Below are positions 1 to 7,507 of a stretch of 28,747 nt of DNA, piece after piece; the stretch's first letter is position 1, and each line of letters begins with the position of its first letter. The stretch spans positions 1-28,747 of the IMG/VR virus record IMGVR_UViG_3300043119_000127; one strand, 5' to 3'. The DNA comes from a virus. The notes below the pieces were generated by a model, which saw only the letters and a program-made list of their open reading frames with translations, had not been told where the DNA came from and searched no databases. The position numbers and the translations under genes are program-made.

Positions 1-2
1 CT

Positions 3-1259
3 GTTCCAGAAGAAGCAGAATACTGGATTCGCAATCATTTTACAGAAGATGGTAGAGCTATTATTGCTTTTCTTGACTCTGCTATTTGGGAAGAGCTTTC
101 TACTAGCCGTGGTTGGGTTTCAGTAGACTTTCCTATTGTTGAAAACTATGCTAACCTTGATACAGATCAAAAGAAGATGATTGCACCTTATCCTGTTCTT
201 TGGAGAGCAGAAGATGTTATCAACTGGCAAACAGGCTTAGATGCTGCTTCAGGGCGTCCTATTCTTACTAGAGTAGTGTTTCGTTACATTGACCGTACTT
301 ATAGAGAGTCTGCTTGGCATCCTGATCTCGAAGTAGTTGCTGTAGATCATTATCTTGATGACGCTGGTGTTTATAGGGTGCAATATTACAAGAAAGAAGG
401 AGCTACAACTGTAGATCTGATTAACGGTGATTTACGCATGACTCAGATCTTTGGAACTGAAATCTTTGCTAATGATCACTGGATTCCTGCTGGTGACCCT
501 ATCACTCCAATGATGTGGGGTGAACCTATGAGACGACTACCTATTTTCCCACTAAATGGTGAAGTAGGTCTTGAAGCTCCTATGTTGACTCCTTTGATCG
601 ACAAAGAAATCGCTCTCTACAATAAAGTCTCTCGTCGTAACCACTTAATGTATGGTGCTTCAACCTTTACTCCTGTTGTATTCTCTGACATGGGTCAAGA
701 AGACTTTGCTTCAGTTGTTAACGCAGGTCTAGGTTCTTGGATCAAACTAGGGGCTAATGACAAGATCGATGCCTTCAAGACTCCAACAGATGCTCTTGTA
801 GATATGGATCGTGCTATTGAATCTTCTCTTGCAGAGATGACTCGTATGGGTGTTCGTATTCTTGCTCCTGAAGGTGATCAATCTGGTATTGCTCTAGAAA
901 TCCGTAACTCAAGCTTAACTGCACAGCTAGGTCTACTAAATAACAAGCTTTCTGCTACTATGAAAGAAGTTATTAAGCTAATGCTTCGTTGGCGTTATGG
1001 TAAAGATCTTGATGTCAATGATCTTGAATTTAAGCTATCAGCAGACTTCAACCCAACACCTCTTGGCTCTGAGTGGGCACGTCTAGTTACTGAATGGTAT
1101 CAAAATCGGTTGATTCCTCGTTCTGTATGGCTATCTGTTGCTAAACAGCATGATATTCTTCCTTCTGACTATAATGATGAACAAGGTATGGAAGAAATCG
1201 GTCAAGATCCTCTTATTCAAGATAACAGTAGCTTTAGTATTGATGAACAGGCTATGTGA
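3..1259 (+). CDS. Portal protein, DUF4055-type, 5'-truncated by the window edge
   Basis: The frame is open from the first full codon at position 3, so the Met at 177 is internal and the gene starts outside the window; 418 residues are visible. The portal is the dodecameric ring at one capsid vertex through which DNA is packaged and ejected. The visible part has the look of the DUF4055 portal family: a stretch around RMGVRILAPEGDQSGIALEI followed by a long helix (NSSLTAQLGLLNNKLSATMK) and a final RWRYG segment, which in this family leads into a charged C-terminal tail. The tail here is Asp/Glu/Gln-rich. The stop overlaps the next start (TGATG). Portals usually sit next to terminase and a MuF minor head protein. 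Here the MuF domain lies about 10 kb downstream, beyond a fibre cassette. I am confident it is a portal; the exact family is from memory of its sequence style. Confidence 0.82.
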   Translation, partial: VPEEAEYWIRNHFTEDGRAIIAFLDSAIWEELSTSRGWVSVDFPIVENYANLDTDQKKMIAPYPVLWRAEDVINWQTGLDAASGRPILTRVVFRYIDRTYRESAWHPDLEVVAVDHYLDDAGVYRVQYYKKEGATTVDLINGDLRMTQIFGTEIFANDHWIPAGDPITPMMWGEPMRRLPIFPLNGEVGLEAPMLTPLIDKEIALYNKVSRRNHLMYGASTFTPVVFSDMGQEDFASVVNAGLGSWIKLGANDKIDAFKTPTDALVDMDRAIESSLAEMTRMGVRILAPEGDQSGIALEIRNSSLTAQLGLLNNKLSATMKEVIKLMLRWRYGKDLDVNDLEFKLSADFNPTPLGSEWARLVTEWYQNRLIPRSVWLSVAKQHDILPSDYNDEQGMEEIGQDPLIQDNSSFSIDEQAM

Positions 1260-1408
1260 TGCCGTTAAAGAAAGGTTATTCACAAAAGTCTATCTCAGCT
1301 AATGTAAGTAGAGAAATGAAAAGAGGCCACTCTCAAAAACAATCTGTAGCTATTGCGTTGTCAGTAGCTGCAGAGGCTAAAAAGAAAGCCAAAAAGAAGA
1401 AAAAATAA
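1259..1408 (+). CDS. Small Lys-rich protein following the portal (49 aa)
   Basis: The ATG overlaps the portal stop (ATGA-type overlap), giving translational coupling. The product starts MPLKKGYSQKSISANV and ends in a run of Lys and Ala (KKKAKKKKK). Short proteins of this pattern (MPLKKGxSxKxISxN...EMKxGxxQKQAVAIALS...) are common in phages beside portal genes; I recognise the pattern but know of no established function. The basic tail would suit contact with DNA or the acidic portal C-terminus; that is inference. No signal peptide, membrane segment or cysteine is present. Confidence 0.72.
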   Translation: MPLKKGYSQKSISANVSREMKRGHSQKQSVAIALSVAAEAKKKAKKKKK

Positions 1409-1416
1409 TAGTATCG

Positions 1417-1463
1417 TAGTCTCCTCATAAAGACTAAAGAAACAAACCCAGCTGAGGCTCGGT
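1417..1463 (+). promoter_or_regulatory. Two hairpins in the leader of the fibre cassette
   Basis: The 69-base gap between the Lys-rich gene and the first fibre gene holds two inverted repeats. The first has arms TAGTCT (1417-1422) and AGACTA (1431-1436) around an 8-base loop. The second has arms ACCCAGC (1446-1452) and GCTCGGT (1457-1463) around the tetraloop TGAG, with one C-C mismatch. A ribosome binding site, AGAGGAG at 1464-1470, follows directly. There is no T-run, so a Rho-independent terminator is unlikely. They could be promoter hairpins, RNA processing sites or chance. The TAGTCT...AGACT arms recur before the scaffold gene. Confidence 0.3.
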
Positions 1464-1477
1464 AGAGGAGAAACAAC

Positions 1478-1915
1478 ATGGCACGTAGTAAGATCACATC
1501 TACGTCACAAGATCTCATTTCTGATAATGGTTCAGTCCTAGTCAGTCTTGTAGATGGTGAACAATTACAACAAGATGTAACATTGAACTGGTTAACTAAC
1601 TTAACTGGTTATACTCTAAAGGTAAATGTTATTGAAGCTTTAAACATCGGTGACGGTAAAATACCAGTACTAGCTAGACCTAGTGGCATTATAACACAGT
1701 TACCTATTATAGATGCTACAGTAACAGACAACACCTTTAAAGTTATTTTTACTGAAGAACTAATTACTGCTTGGACAGTACAACCTACTCCTGATAAGCC
1801 TGTTTATGGCTTTATTGAACTAGAAGTACGAGACCCTGGCATTGGTAATCTAAAGCAAATCTGGAAACCTGTAAGAGGCCTAGTAGAAGTACTCTACTCT
1901 CCAACGGAGTTCTAA
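1478..1915 (+). CDS. First protein of the fibre cassette, putative baseplate/fibre-base protein (145 aa)
   Basis: I do not recognise a named family with certainty. The product is a mixed beta protein: after a short polar N-terminus comes QDVTLNWLTNLTGYTLKVNV, reminiscent of the N-terminal 'upper baseplate' domains that open fibre cassettes in other phages, then alternating strands to the end (FIELEVRDP...KPVRGLVEVLY). There are no cysteines, signal peptide or membrane segments. The start is set by a good AGAGGAG ribosome site 7 bases upstream and by the hairpin leader. The next gene starts 1 base after the stop. Position and composition suggest a structural adaptor that carries the fibres; this is inference. 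Confidence 0.55.
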   Translation: MARSKITSTSQDLISDNGSVLVSLVDGEQLQQDVTLNWLTNLTGYTLKVNVIEALNIGDGKIPVLARPSGIITQLPIIDATVTDNTFKVIFTEELITAWTVQPTPDKPVYGFIELEVRDPGIGNLKQIWKPVRGLVEVLYSPTEF

Positions 1916-1916
1916 G

Positions 1917-2399
1917 ATGACTTACAAGATAACAACTAAGAACGATAAACTAGAGATTTCTTTAGAAAAAAATGAGTTAGTAACAAAAGTAGTTCAACCA
2001 GAGTATAAAGTATCTTTAGCACGGACAGGTGGTCAAGGTGCTAAGGGTGATACTATTACTTCTGCTTACCTTGATGCTAATAGGCATCTAATCATTGTGG
2101 TACTAACTTCTTCTGGTCAGACAGTAGTCACGGATGTTGGTTATGTAGGCGCTATTCCAGCCCTAGACGATGTAACTAATGTTACTATAACTGACTTAGC
2201 AGATAAAGACTATATTGCTTATGAGGCTAGCACTCAACAGTATAAGAACTATAAGCTAACAACAACTAGGATGCTTGATGTAAATAACACAGCTAGAGCT
2301 GATGGTTCTGTTCTTGTTTACAATGGAACAACGCAGCAATATACAGCTACTAATACAATTAATAATCCTAACTTAATCATTGTCGGAGGTACTTTCTAA
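1917..2399 (+). CDS. Fibre subunit with LDDVTNV motif (160 aa)
   Basis: Short fibre-like protein. The first 50 residues are charged and contain a Gly-rich stretch, TGGQGAKGD, similar to the collagen-like starts of fibre shafts. Residues from about 82 carry the motif LDDVTNVTITDLADKDYIAY ending in YKNY, a divergent copy of the LDxLTDVxI...VLKYNGTNWxN unit found in three neighbouring genes. The C-terminus repeats the style (VLVYNGTTQQYTATN). It is Thr/Asn rich without cysteines, as expected for a trimeric beta fibre outside the cell. The stop TAA overlaps the next ATG by one base, so it is cotranslated with the following fibre gene. Confidence 0.6.
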   Translation: MTYKITTKNDKLEISLEKNELVTKVVQPEYKVSLARTGGQGAKGDTITSAYLDANRHLIIVVLTSSGQTVVTDVGYVGAIPALDDVTNVTITDLADKDYIAYEASTQQYKNYKLTTTRMLDVNNTARADGSVLVYNGTTQQYTATNTINNPNLIIVGGTF

Positions 2400-3358
2400 T
2401 GGCAACTAAAATTATTCATAAAAAATCGAATACAGTAGGTGCGGTACCTCTTTCAACTGATCTAGAAATCGGTGAACTAGGTCTTAATCTTGCTAATCGT
2501 AAAATTTATACTAAAAACAACATTGGTGTAGTAGTCTCACTAGGTTCACCTTTTGTTGGCTCTGTAGCTCCAGGCTCTCCTAACTCAGGTGACCTTTGGT
2601 ATGATACTTCCAGCAACTTCTTAAAGTTCTTTAATGGTTCTGCTTGGGTCATTACTGGCTTCACTTCCCTATCTCAATATCAAGTTTATGCTTCTTCTGA
2701 TGAGTTAAATATTCTTGACGGTGCAACGCTAACAACTACTGAGCTAAACTATGTTGACGGTGTAACGAGTGCTATTCAGACACAACTAGATGGTAAGTCT
2801 TCAACTACTCACAATCATAGCTTGAACTCTCTATCTAACGTTACAATTACTTCTAATACTCCTGGTGAACTTCTAGCTTGGAGTGGTAGTGCTTGGATTA
2901 ATAATACTCTTTTTGAAGCTGGTATTCAACCTGCAGGCTCTTATCTTACAGCAGAAGCAGATACTCTACAAACGGTTACTGATCGTGGAGCTACTACTAC
3001 TACTGCGGTTAGTATTACTGACACAACTACTTCTACCACTGCCGCTACAGGCGCTCTAATCGTATCTGGTGGTGTTGGCATCGGTGAAAATCTTAATGTT
3101 ACTGGTAACGCTGTTATTACAGGTAACTTGACTGTTATCGGTACTACTACAACTGTAAACAGTACTATTGTTGAAATTGGTGATAACATTATCATCCTGA
3201 ATGCTCATGAGACTGGATCTCCTACACAAAACGCTGGTTTTGAAGTAGAAAGAGGAACAGCAGCTAATGTTCAGTTTATCTGGAATGAGACTACTGATTC
3301 TTGGGACTTCGGTTCCTACCCAATTTCAAACGTAGTTATCGATGGTGGTACCTACTAA
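2399..3358 (+). CDS. Tail fibre protein (319 aa)
   Basis: Begins with a conserved fibre N-domain (MATKIIHKKSN...STDLEIGELGLNLANRKIY) shared with the next gene. It then has a tryptophan-rich module (SGDLWYDTSSN...FFNGSAWVITG), two 'LNxxDG' units (ELNILDGATLT, ELNYVDGVTS), a copy of the LNSLSNVTIT...AWSGSAWINN motif, and a C-terminal beta region (TGALIVSGGVGIGENLNVTG...VNSTIVEIGDNIIIL...FEVERGT...WNETTDSWDF). The last two styles are common in virion proteins of cyanophages and other marine phages. It probably forms a trimeric shaft or receptor-contacting fibre. A hairpin and short T-run follow the stop. Family placement is by recognition of these motifs; the receptor is unknown. Confidence 0.72.
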   Translation: MATKIIHKKSNTVGAVPLSTDLEIGELGLNLANRKIYTKNNIGVVVSLGSPFVGSVAPGSPNSGDLWYDTSSNFLKFFNGSAWVITGFTSLSQYQVYASSDELNILDGATLTTTELNYVDGVTSAIQTQLDGKSSTTHNHSLNSLSNVTITSNTPGELLAWSGSAWINNTLFEAGIQPAGSYLTAEADTLQTVTDRGATTTTAVSITDTTTSTTAATGALIVSGGVGIGENLNVTGNAVITGNLTVIGTTTTVNSTIVEIGDNIIILNAHETGSPTQNAGFEVERGTAANVQFIWNETTDSWDFGSYPISNVVIDGGTY

Positions 3359-3364
3359 ACTTAC

Positions 3365-3399
3365 AAGGGGATGGCTTCTATAGTCATCTCCTTCCTTTT
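3365..3399 (+). terminator. Probable terminator between two fibre genes
   Basis: An 11-base-pair stem, 3365-3375 (AAGGGGATGGC) with 3383-3393 (GTCATCTCCTT), has two G-U pairs, a 7-base loop and a short T-run (CCTTTT) after it. The T-run is brief, so termination is probably partial. The stem contains the ATG at 3371, which makes that ATG a poor start. Confidence 0.5.
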
Positions 3400-3412
3400 G
3401 GAGAAAAGCCCG

Positions 3413-4462
3413 ATGGCAACGAAAATTATTCTTAAGAAGTCTTCTGTTACAGGACAGGCTCCTATCTCTACAGACTTAGATGTTGGTGAGCTAGCTGTAA
3501 ACTTAGCAGACAAACTACTTTACTCTAAAGATGGCACAGGTGCTATCATTCAGCTAGGAGGTAGTGGTACTGGTGGTGCAACTACACTAGACGGCCTGAC
3601 AGATGTAGTCATAACTACCCCTACTACAAATGAAGTTTTAAAGTACAATGGAACTAACTGGATCAACACTGTAGACGCTACAGGTTCTGGTTCAGAGCTA
3701 CAACAGCTAACAGTCTACAACGGTACTGGTTCAACTATTGTTAAAGGCTCTGTCGTTTATATCAACGGTGCTCAAGGACAAAAGCCTAGCATCGCCCTAG
3801 CTAGTAATGCCTCAGAAGCTACCTCAAGCAAGACTTTTGGCTTTGTTAGTGCGGATATCGCTAACGGTGCTGACGGTGTGGTTATTACCTCTGGTATCGT
3901 GCCTAACCTCAACACCTCAGGCTTAACAGAAGGTGGCCCTATCTACCTTTCCTCTACTGCTGGCCAGTATACACAAACTAAACCCTCTGCTCCTAATCAC
4001 CTAGTTTCTCTTGGTTGGATTATGAAGGCTGGTTCAGGTTCTTCTGGTAGGCTCTTAGCTCACATTCAAAATGGTTTTGAGCTACAAGAACTACATAATG
4101 TTTCAATCCCTTCTCCTACTGATGGTCAAGTTCTTACTTTTAATAGTACAACAAATTTATGGGAAGCTGAAACTCCAGTTCTTATTGATACCTTTTTAGA
4201 GTTAACTGATACTCCTGACACTTATGTTGGAGCAGCTAATCAATTAGTAGGGGTATCCGCTGGCGCAACTGGTCTAGGTTTTACTAATGAAATTCAAATT
4301 TCAGAGTTTGTTCTATCAGCAATGTCTGCCCCCACTACACCTAGCTCAGACTCTATGTCTATCTATGTAACTGCATCAGGCACTACTCCAAATAGAGAAG
4401 TTGCTTATAAAATTAAAAATGAATTAGGACAAGAAATCATATTGTCTAGCGTATTGGTGTAA
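3413..4462 (+). CDS. Tail fibre protein, paralogous N-domain (349 aa)
   Basis: I chose the ATG at 3413 rather than the in-frame ATG at 3371. From 3413 the protein begins MATKIILKKSS...STDLDVGELAVNLADKLLY, aligning from residue 1 with the previous fibre gene; it also has a GGAG ribosome site 10 bases upstream, while 3371 is buried in a terminator stem. After the N-domain come the motif LDGLTDVVITTPTTNEVLKY, a middle domain (GSVVYINGAQGQKPSIALAS...TFGFVSADIANGADGVVITSG) of the kind seen in phage fibres that mimic 'GxVVYixGAxG' beta modules, and a further copy of the motif (LHNVSIPSPTDGQVLTF). The last 60 residues form a small beta cap. Predicted extracellular trimeric fibre; ligand unknown. Confidence 0.7.
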   Translation: MATKIILKKSSVTGQAPISTDLDVGELAVNLADKLLYSKDGTGAIIQLGGSGTGGATTLDGLTDVVITTPTTNEVLKYNGTNWINTVDATGSGSELQQLTVYNGTGSTIVKGSVVYINGAQGQKPSIALASNASEATSSKTFGFVSADIANGADGVVITSGIVPNLNTSGLTEGGPIYLSSTAGQYTQTKPSAPNHLVSLGWIMKAGSGSSGRLLAHIQNGFELQELHNVSIPSPTDGQVLTFNSTTNLWEAETPVLIDTFLELTDTPDTYVGAANQLVGVSAGATGLGFTNEIQISEFVLSAMSAPTTPSSDSMSIYVTASGTTPNREVAYKIKNELGQEIILSSVLV

Positions 4463-4463
4463 C

Positions 4464-7301
4464 ATGAGCAAACTTATAGTATCAGGATCAGGTGTCCGTG
4501 TAACTTCTTTAAGAGGTAGCACTAGTGTACCTTGGGTCCGTAATCCTTCTTGGCCAGTTTGTGAAGCAAATTCAGGTGACAACAAAGTAACTGGTCTTTA
4601 TGCCGTTTGGCCTGAAGGTGGTAACTTTATCTCTATGACAAATGCTGGGGACTATACCGTTAACTACGGTGATGGTACTACAACTAACTATGCAACTGGT
4701 GTGCAAGCTAGCTACGAGTATGACTATAGCAATGCAGCCTTAGATGGCACTAATGCACCCGTAACCTTTACAGGTGCTACTAACACAGTCAATCGTACTG
4801 CACATGGCTATACTAACGGTATGGCAGTAAAATTCTATAACATTGCTACAACAACGGGCATTGAAAAGGCGCAAACTTATTATGTCACCAATGCTACAAC
4901 TGACACCTTTCAAATAACCCGTAAACGATATAACTCAGTAACTGTAGCCGCACAAGATTCTACTCCAACTGGCGTATTCTTTAAGCCTGATGGTTTAAAG
5001 ATGTATACCACTGGTTCCACAAACGATAGAGTGTATGAATATAACCTAGCTGCTGCTTGGGATGTTTCAACTGCTACTTTTTTACAATTCTTCAGCGTAG
5101 CAACACAAGAAATTATTCCAACAGATGTATTTTTTAAGCCTGATGGTCTAAAAATGTATATCATCGGAAATGGTGGCATAGAAATAAACGAATATGACCT
5201 AAGCAGTGCTTGGAATGTAAGCACTGCCACTTTTGTGCAATTGCTTAGTGTTGCTGCTAGAGATACTGGTCCAACAGGTTTATTTTTCAAAACTGACGGC
5301 TTAAAAATGTATTTTACAGGTGCAACAAACGATAGCGTATATGAGTACAACTTAAGTACCGCTTGGAATATTTCAACCGCTACTTTTAGTCAATCTTTCA
5401 GTGTATCATCTCAGGATGGTACTCCTCAAAGCATACACTTTAAATCTGATGGACTAAAGATGTATATGCTTGGTTCTACTAGTGATAAGGTATATGAATA
5501 TAATCTGAGTTCCGCATGGGATATTTCAACCGCTACCTATTCGCAAAATTTTAGTACACTTCCAGAAACAGCACCGACCTTTATGTTCTTTCACCCCGAT
5601 GGTACAACAATGTATGTTGGTGGTTCTGGTATTGATGTTGTCAATGGGTATACTTTAAGCACTGCTTGGAATGTCTCTACTGCCACTCTTAGTGTAGAAG
5701 CCACAATCGTCGATTTCACAAATGATGGATCAGCGACACTACTACCATATAAAATTGCTACAGTAACAGTAACACCACAAGGTGGGTCTAACCTTACCAG
5801 TATTAACCTTGGCGTGAAGCATACTCAAAGCGGTCTTGTGAGTGGCTATGCTACTGGCTGGCTTGATATGGCAATTGCGGGTGCAAATATCACAACTTTG
5901 ACTATTGCAAATAGTTCACTATTAACAATACACTCGTATTTAGAACGTGCTAGAATAAATCAACTTGGTGCTGTTACAACCCTTGCTTCTCTTTTTTTAT
6001 ATTGCCGAACCCTTCAAAATGTAATTATCTCTGATACTATAACTACAGTAACAACTATGACTGGTATGTTTTCTAATTGTTATTCACTAACTACAGTACC
6101 CATATTTAACACTGCTTCAGTAACAACGATGGCTAATATGTTTAATGCTTGTTACTCACTTACAACTGTACCTTTATTTAATACTGCTTCAGTAACAACT
6201 ATGGCTAGCATGTTTAATGGCTGTTATTCACTTACAACAGTGCCTCTATTTAACACTGCCTCAGTGACAGATATGATTACTATGTTTGCTAATTGTTACT
6301 CACTTACAACTGTACCTTTATTTAATACTGCTTCAGTAACAACTATGGCTAGCATGTTTGATAACTGCCCCGTACTTACATCAGTGCCACTGTTTAATAC
6401 TGCTTTAGTAACAAATATGACTAGCATGTTTAATAATTGTGGTGCACTTACATCAGTACCCTTGTTTAATACTGCCTTAGTGATAACTATGGCTAGCATG
6501 TTTACTAGCTGTGGCGCACTCACAACTGTACCCCTGTTTAATACCGAGAGAGTAACAACTATGGCTGGTATGTTTACTAGCTGTCTTTCGCTTACAACTG
6601 TACCACTGTTTAATACCGCCAGAGTAACAACTATGGCTACTATGTTTAATAATTGCAAATTACTTTCAACAGTACCTTTATTTAATACTACTTCATTAAC
6701 AATTATGACTAGCATGTTTGCTACATGTTCTTCACTTATATCGGTTCCACTTTTTAATACCATCTCAGTAACAGATATGTCTTCCATGTTCTCTGGTTGT
6801 AGTGCACTTACATCAGTGCCTCTGTTTAATACCGCTAGAGTAACAACTATGGCTAGTATGTTTACTTCTTGCTCTTCGCTTACATCAGTACCACTATTTA
6901 ATACTGCTTTAGTAACAGCTATGAATAGTATGTTTAATGGTTGTTCTTCACTTGCAACTGTACCTTTACTTAATACTGCTGCAGTGACAACCATGGCTAG
7001 TATGTTTACTTCTTGCTCTTCACTTACATCAGTTCCAGCCTTAGTTACAAGCGGAGTTACTATTTCAACAAACTTTGGTAACATGTTTAATACTTGCCCA
7101 AGTCTTGCTCGTATTGAAGCAAAGAACTTTAACTATACTTTCTCAGTGGCAAGTTGCAAACTATCAGCAACAGCTTTAAATGAGATCTACACAAACCTAC
7201 CAACAGTTGCAGGTCAAACTATAACAGTAACAGGAAACTATGGGGTTGCAACAGATGACTCAACAATCGCAATTGCTAAAGGATGGACGGTAACAGGATG
7301 A
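4464..7301 (+). CDS. Large tail fibre/adhesin with propeller-like and BspA-type leucine-rich repeats (945 aa)
   Basis: Four regions are visible. Residues 1-150 form a fibre head with a GDYTVNYGDGT strand and a HGYTNGMAVKF module. Residues 165-417 hold five repeats of about 51 residues with the core FFKPDGLKMY...VYEYNLSxAWxVSTAT, which resembles a beta-propeller blade. Residues 418-529 resume a fibre-type domain ending in FLYCRTLQNVIISDT. Residues 530-864 are fourteen 24-residue repeats, consensus TTMASMFxxCxSLTTVPLFNTAxV, matching the BspA-like / DUF285 leucine-rich repeat class, followed by a degenerate repeat and a cap ending in VTGNYGV...IAKGWTVTG. BspA-type repeats in bacteria mediate surface binding, so this is a good candidate receptor-binding protein. 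Domain identities come from recognising repeat patterns; the propeller assignment is less certain than the leucine-rich repeats. Confidence 0.75.
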   Translation: MSKLIVSGSGVRVTSLRGSTSVPWVRNPSWPVCEANSGDNKVTGLYAVWPEGGNFISMTNAGDYTVNYGDGTTTNYATGVQASYEYDYSNAALDGTNAPVTFTGATNTVNRTAHGYTNGMAVKFYNIATTTGIEKAQTYYVTNATTDTFQITRKRYNSVTVAAQDSTPTGVFFKPDGLKMYTTGSTNDRVYEYNLAAAWDVSTATFLQFFSVATQEIIPTDVFFKPDGLKMYIIGNGGIEINEYDLSSAWNVSTATFVQLLSVAARDTGPTGLFFKTDGLKMYFTGATNDSVYEYNLSTAWNISTATFSQSFSVSSQDGTPQSIHFKSDGLKMYMLGSTSDKVYEYNLSSAWDISTATYSQNFSTLPETAPTFMFFHPDGTTMYVGGSGIDVVNGYTLSTAWNVSTATLSVEATIVDFTNDGSATLLPYKIATVTVTPQGGSNLTSINLGVKHTQSGLVSGYATGWLDMAIAGANITTLTIANSSLLTIHSYLERARINQLGAVTTLASLFLYCRTLQNVIISDTITTVTTMTGMFSNCYSLTTVPIFNTASVTTMANMFNACYSLTTVPLFNTASVTTMASMFNGCYSLTTVPLFNTASVTDMITMFANCYSLTTVPLFNTASVTTMASMFDNCPVLTSVPLFNTALVTNMTSMFNNCGALTSVPLFNTALVITMASMFTSCGALTTVPLFNTERVTTMAGMFTSCLSLTTVPLFNTARVTTMATMFNNCKLLSTVPLFNTTSLTIMTSMFATCSSLISVPLFNTISVTDMSSMFSGCSALTSVPLFNTARVTTMASMFTSCSSLTSVPLFNTALVTAMNSMFNGCSSLATVPLLNTAAVTTMASMFTSCSSLTSVPALVTSGVTISTNFGNMFNTCPSLARIEAKNFNYTFSVASCKLSATALNEIYTNLPTVAGQTITVTGNYGVATDDSTIAIAKGWTVTG
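4956..5711 (+). repeat. Five propeller-like coding repeats (about 51 codons each)
   Basis: In the 945-aa fibre the core xDGLKMY recurs at residues 175, 226, 277, 328 and 378, an almost perfect 51-residue period. Each copy also has YEYNLSxAW and VSTAT. DNA copies have diverged, so this is an old protein repeat rather than a recent DNA duplication. Confidence 0.75.
6051..7058 (+). repeat. Fourteen tandem 72-base repeats encoding leucine-rich repeats
   Basis: The repeat unit is exactly 24 codons, with Cys at one invariant position in nearly all copies (MFxxCxSL) and PLFNT in most. No copy length varies, so the reading frame and solenoid geometry are preserved. Copies are similar enough at DNA level (for example ACTATGGCTAGCATGTTTA recurs) to allow slippage or recombination that changes copy number. 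The same repeats create a long spurious antisense frame. Confidence 0.88.
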
Positions 7302-7507
7302 TCGAAGGATTTTATAAACTAGATGGGACTCTTCTTTATGGACCCAACTTTGTTCTTAACTCTAACTATGAACTTCGTAAAGAAACAAAAGATGATCATA
7401 GCTACCCAATTGATGGTTGGTATTGGTTTGATACACTAGAAGAAGCTTGTGTAGTCTTTGGTTTAAATGCTAGCGACTACCAAGAAGAGGTGCTAAATGG
7501 CTATTAA
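7298..7507 (+). CDS. Small fibre-cassette protein (69 aa)
   Basis: I prefer the ATG at 7298, which overlaps the stop of the large fibre (ATGA), over the in-frame ATG at 7283. From 7298 the product reads MIEGFYKLDGTLLYGPNFVL..., the start style I recall for small proteins in marine phage fibre cassettes; the first five residues from 7283 add nothing recognisable. It has a Trp/Tyr-rich core (PIDGWYWFDTLEEAC) and one cysteine. No function is established. It could be a chaperone or a small capping subunit for the adjacent fibre. The next gene overlaps its end by 11 bases. Confidence 0.6.
   Translation: MIEGFYKLDGTLLYGPNFVLNSNYELRKETKDDHSYPIDGWYWFDTLEEACVVFGLNASDYQEEVLNGY

Noticed and set aside
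3371-3412. Upstream ATG for the 3413 fibre gene
   Set aside because: The ATG lies in a terminator stem. The N-domain shared with the neighbouring fibre begins at 3413, which has its own ribosome site.
4910-5350. Antisense frame across the propeller-like repeats
   Set aside because: Again caused by the coding periodicity; no independent evidence.
6051-7058. CRISPR-like repeat array
   Set aside because: The 72-base units are in frame, have no unique spacers between them, and code a known type of protein repeat.
6296-7084. Long antisense frame (262 codons) across the leucine-rich repeats
   Set aside because: The 72-base repeat keeps the antisense frame open by periodicity. It lies wholly inside the fibre gene, and its protein is just the reversed repeat pattern.
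7283-7297. Upstream ATG for the 69-aa protein
   Set aside because: The ATG at 7298 overlaps the previous stop in the coupling arrangement seen throughout the window and gives the recognisable N-terminus.
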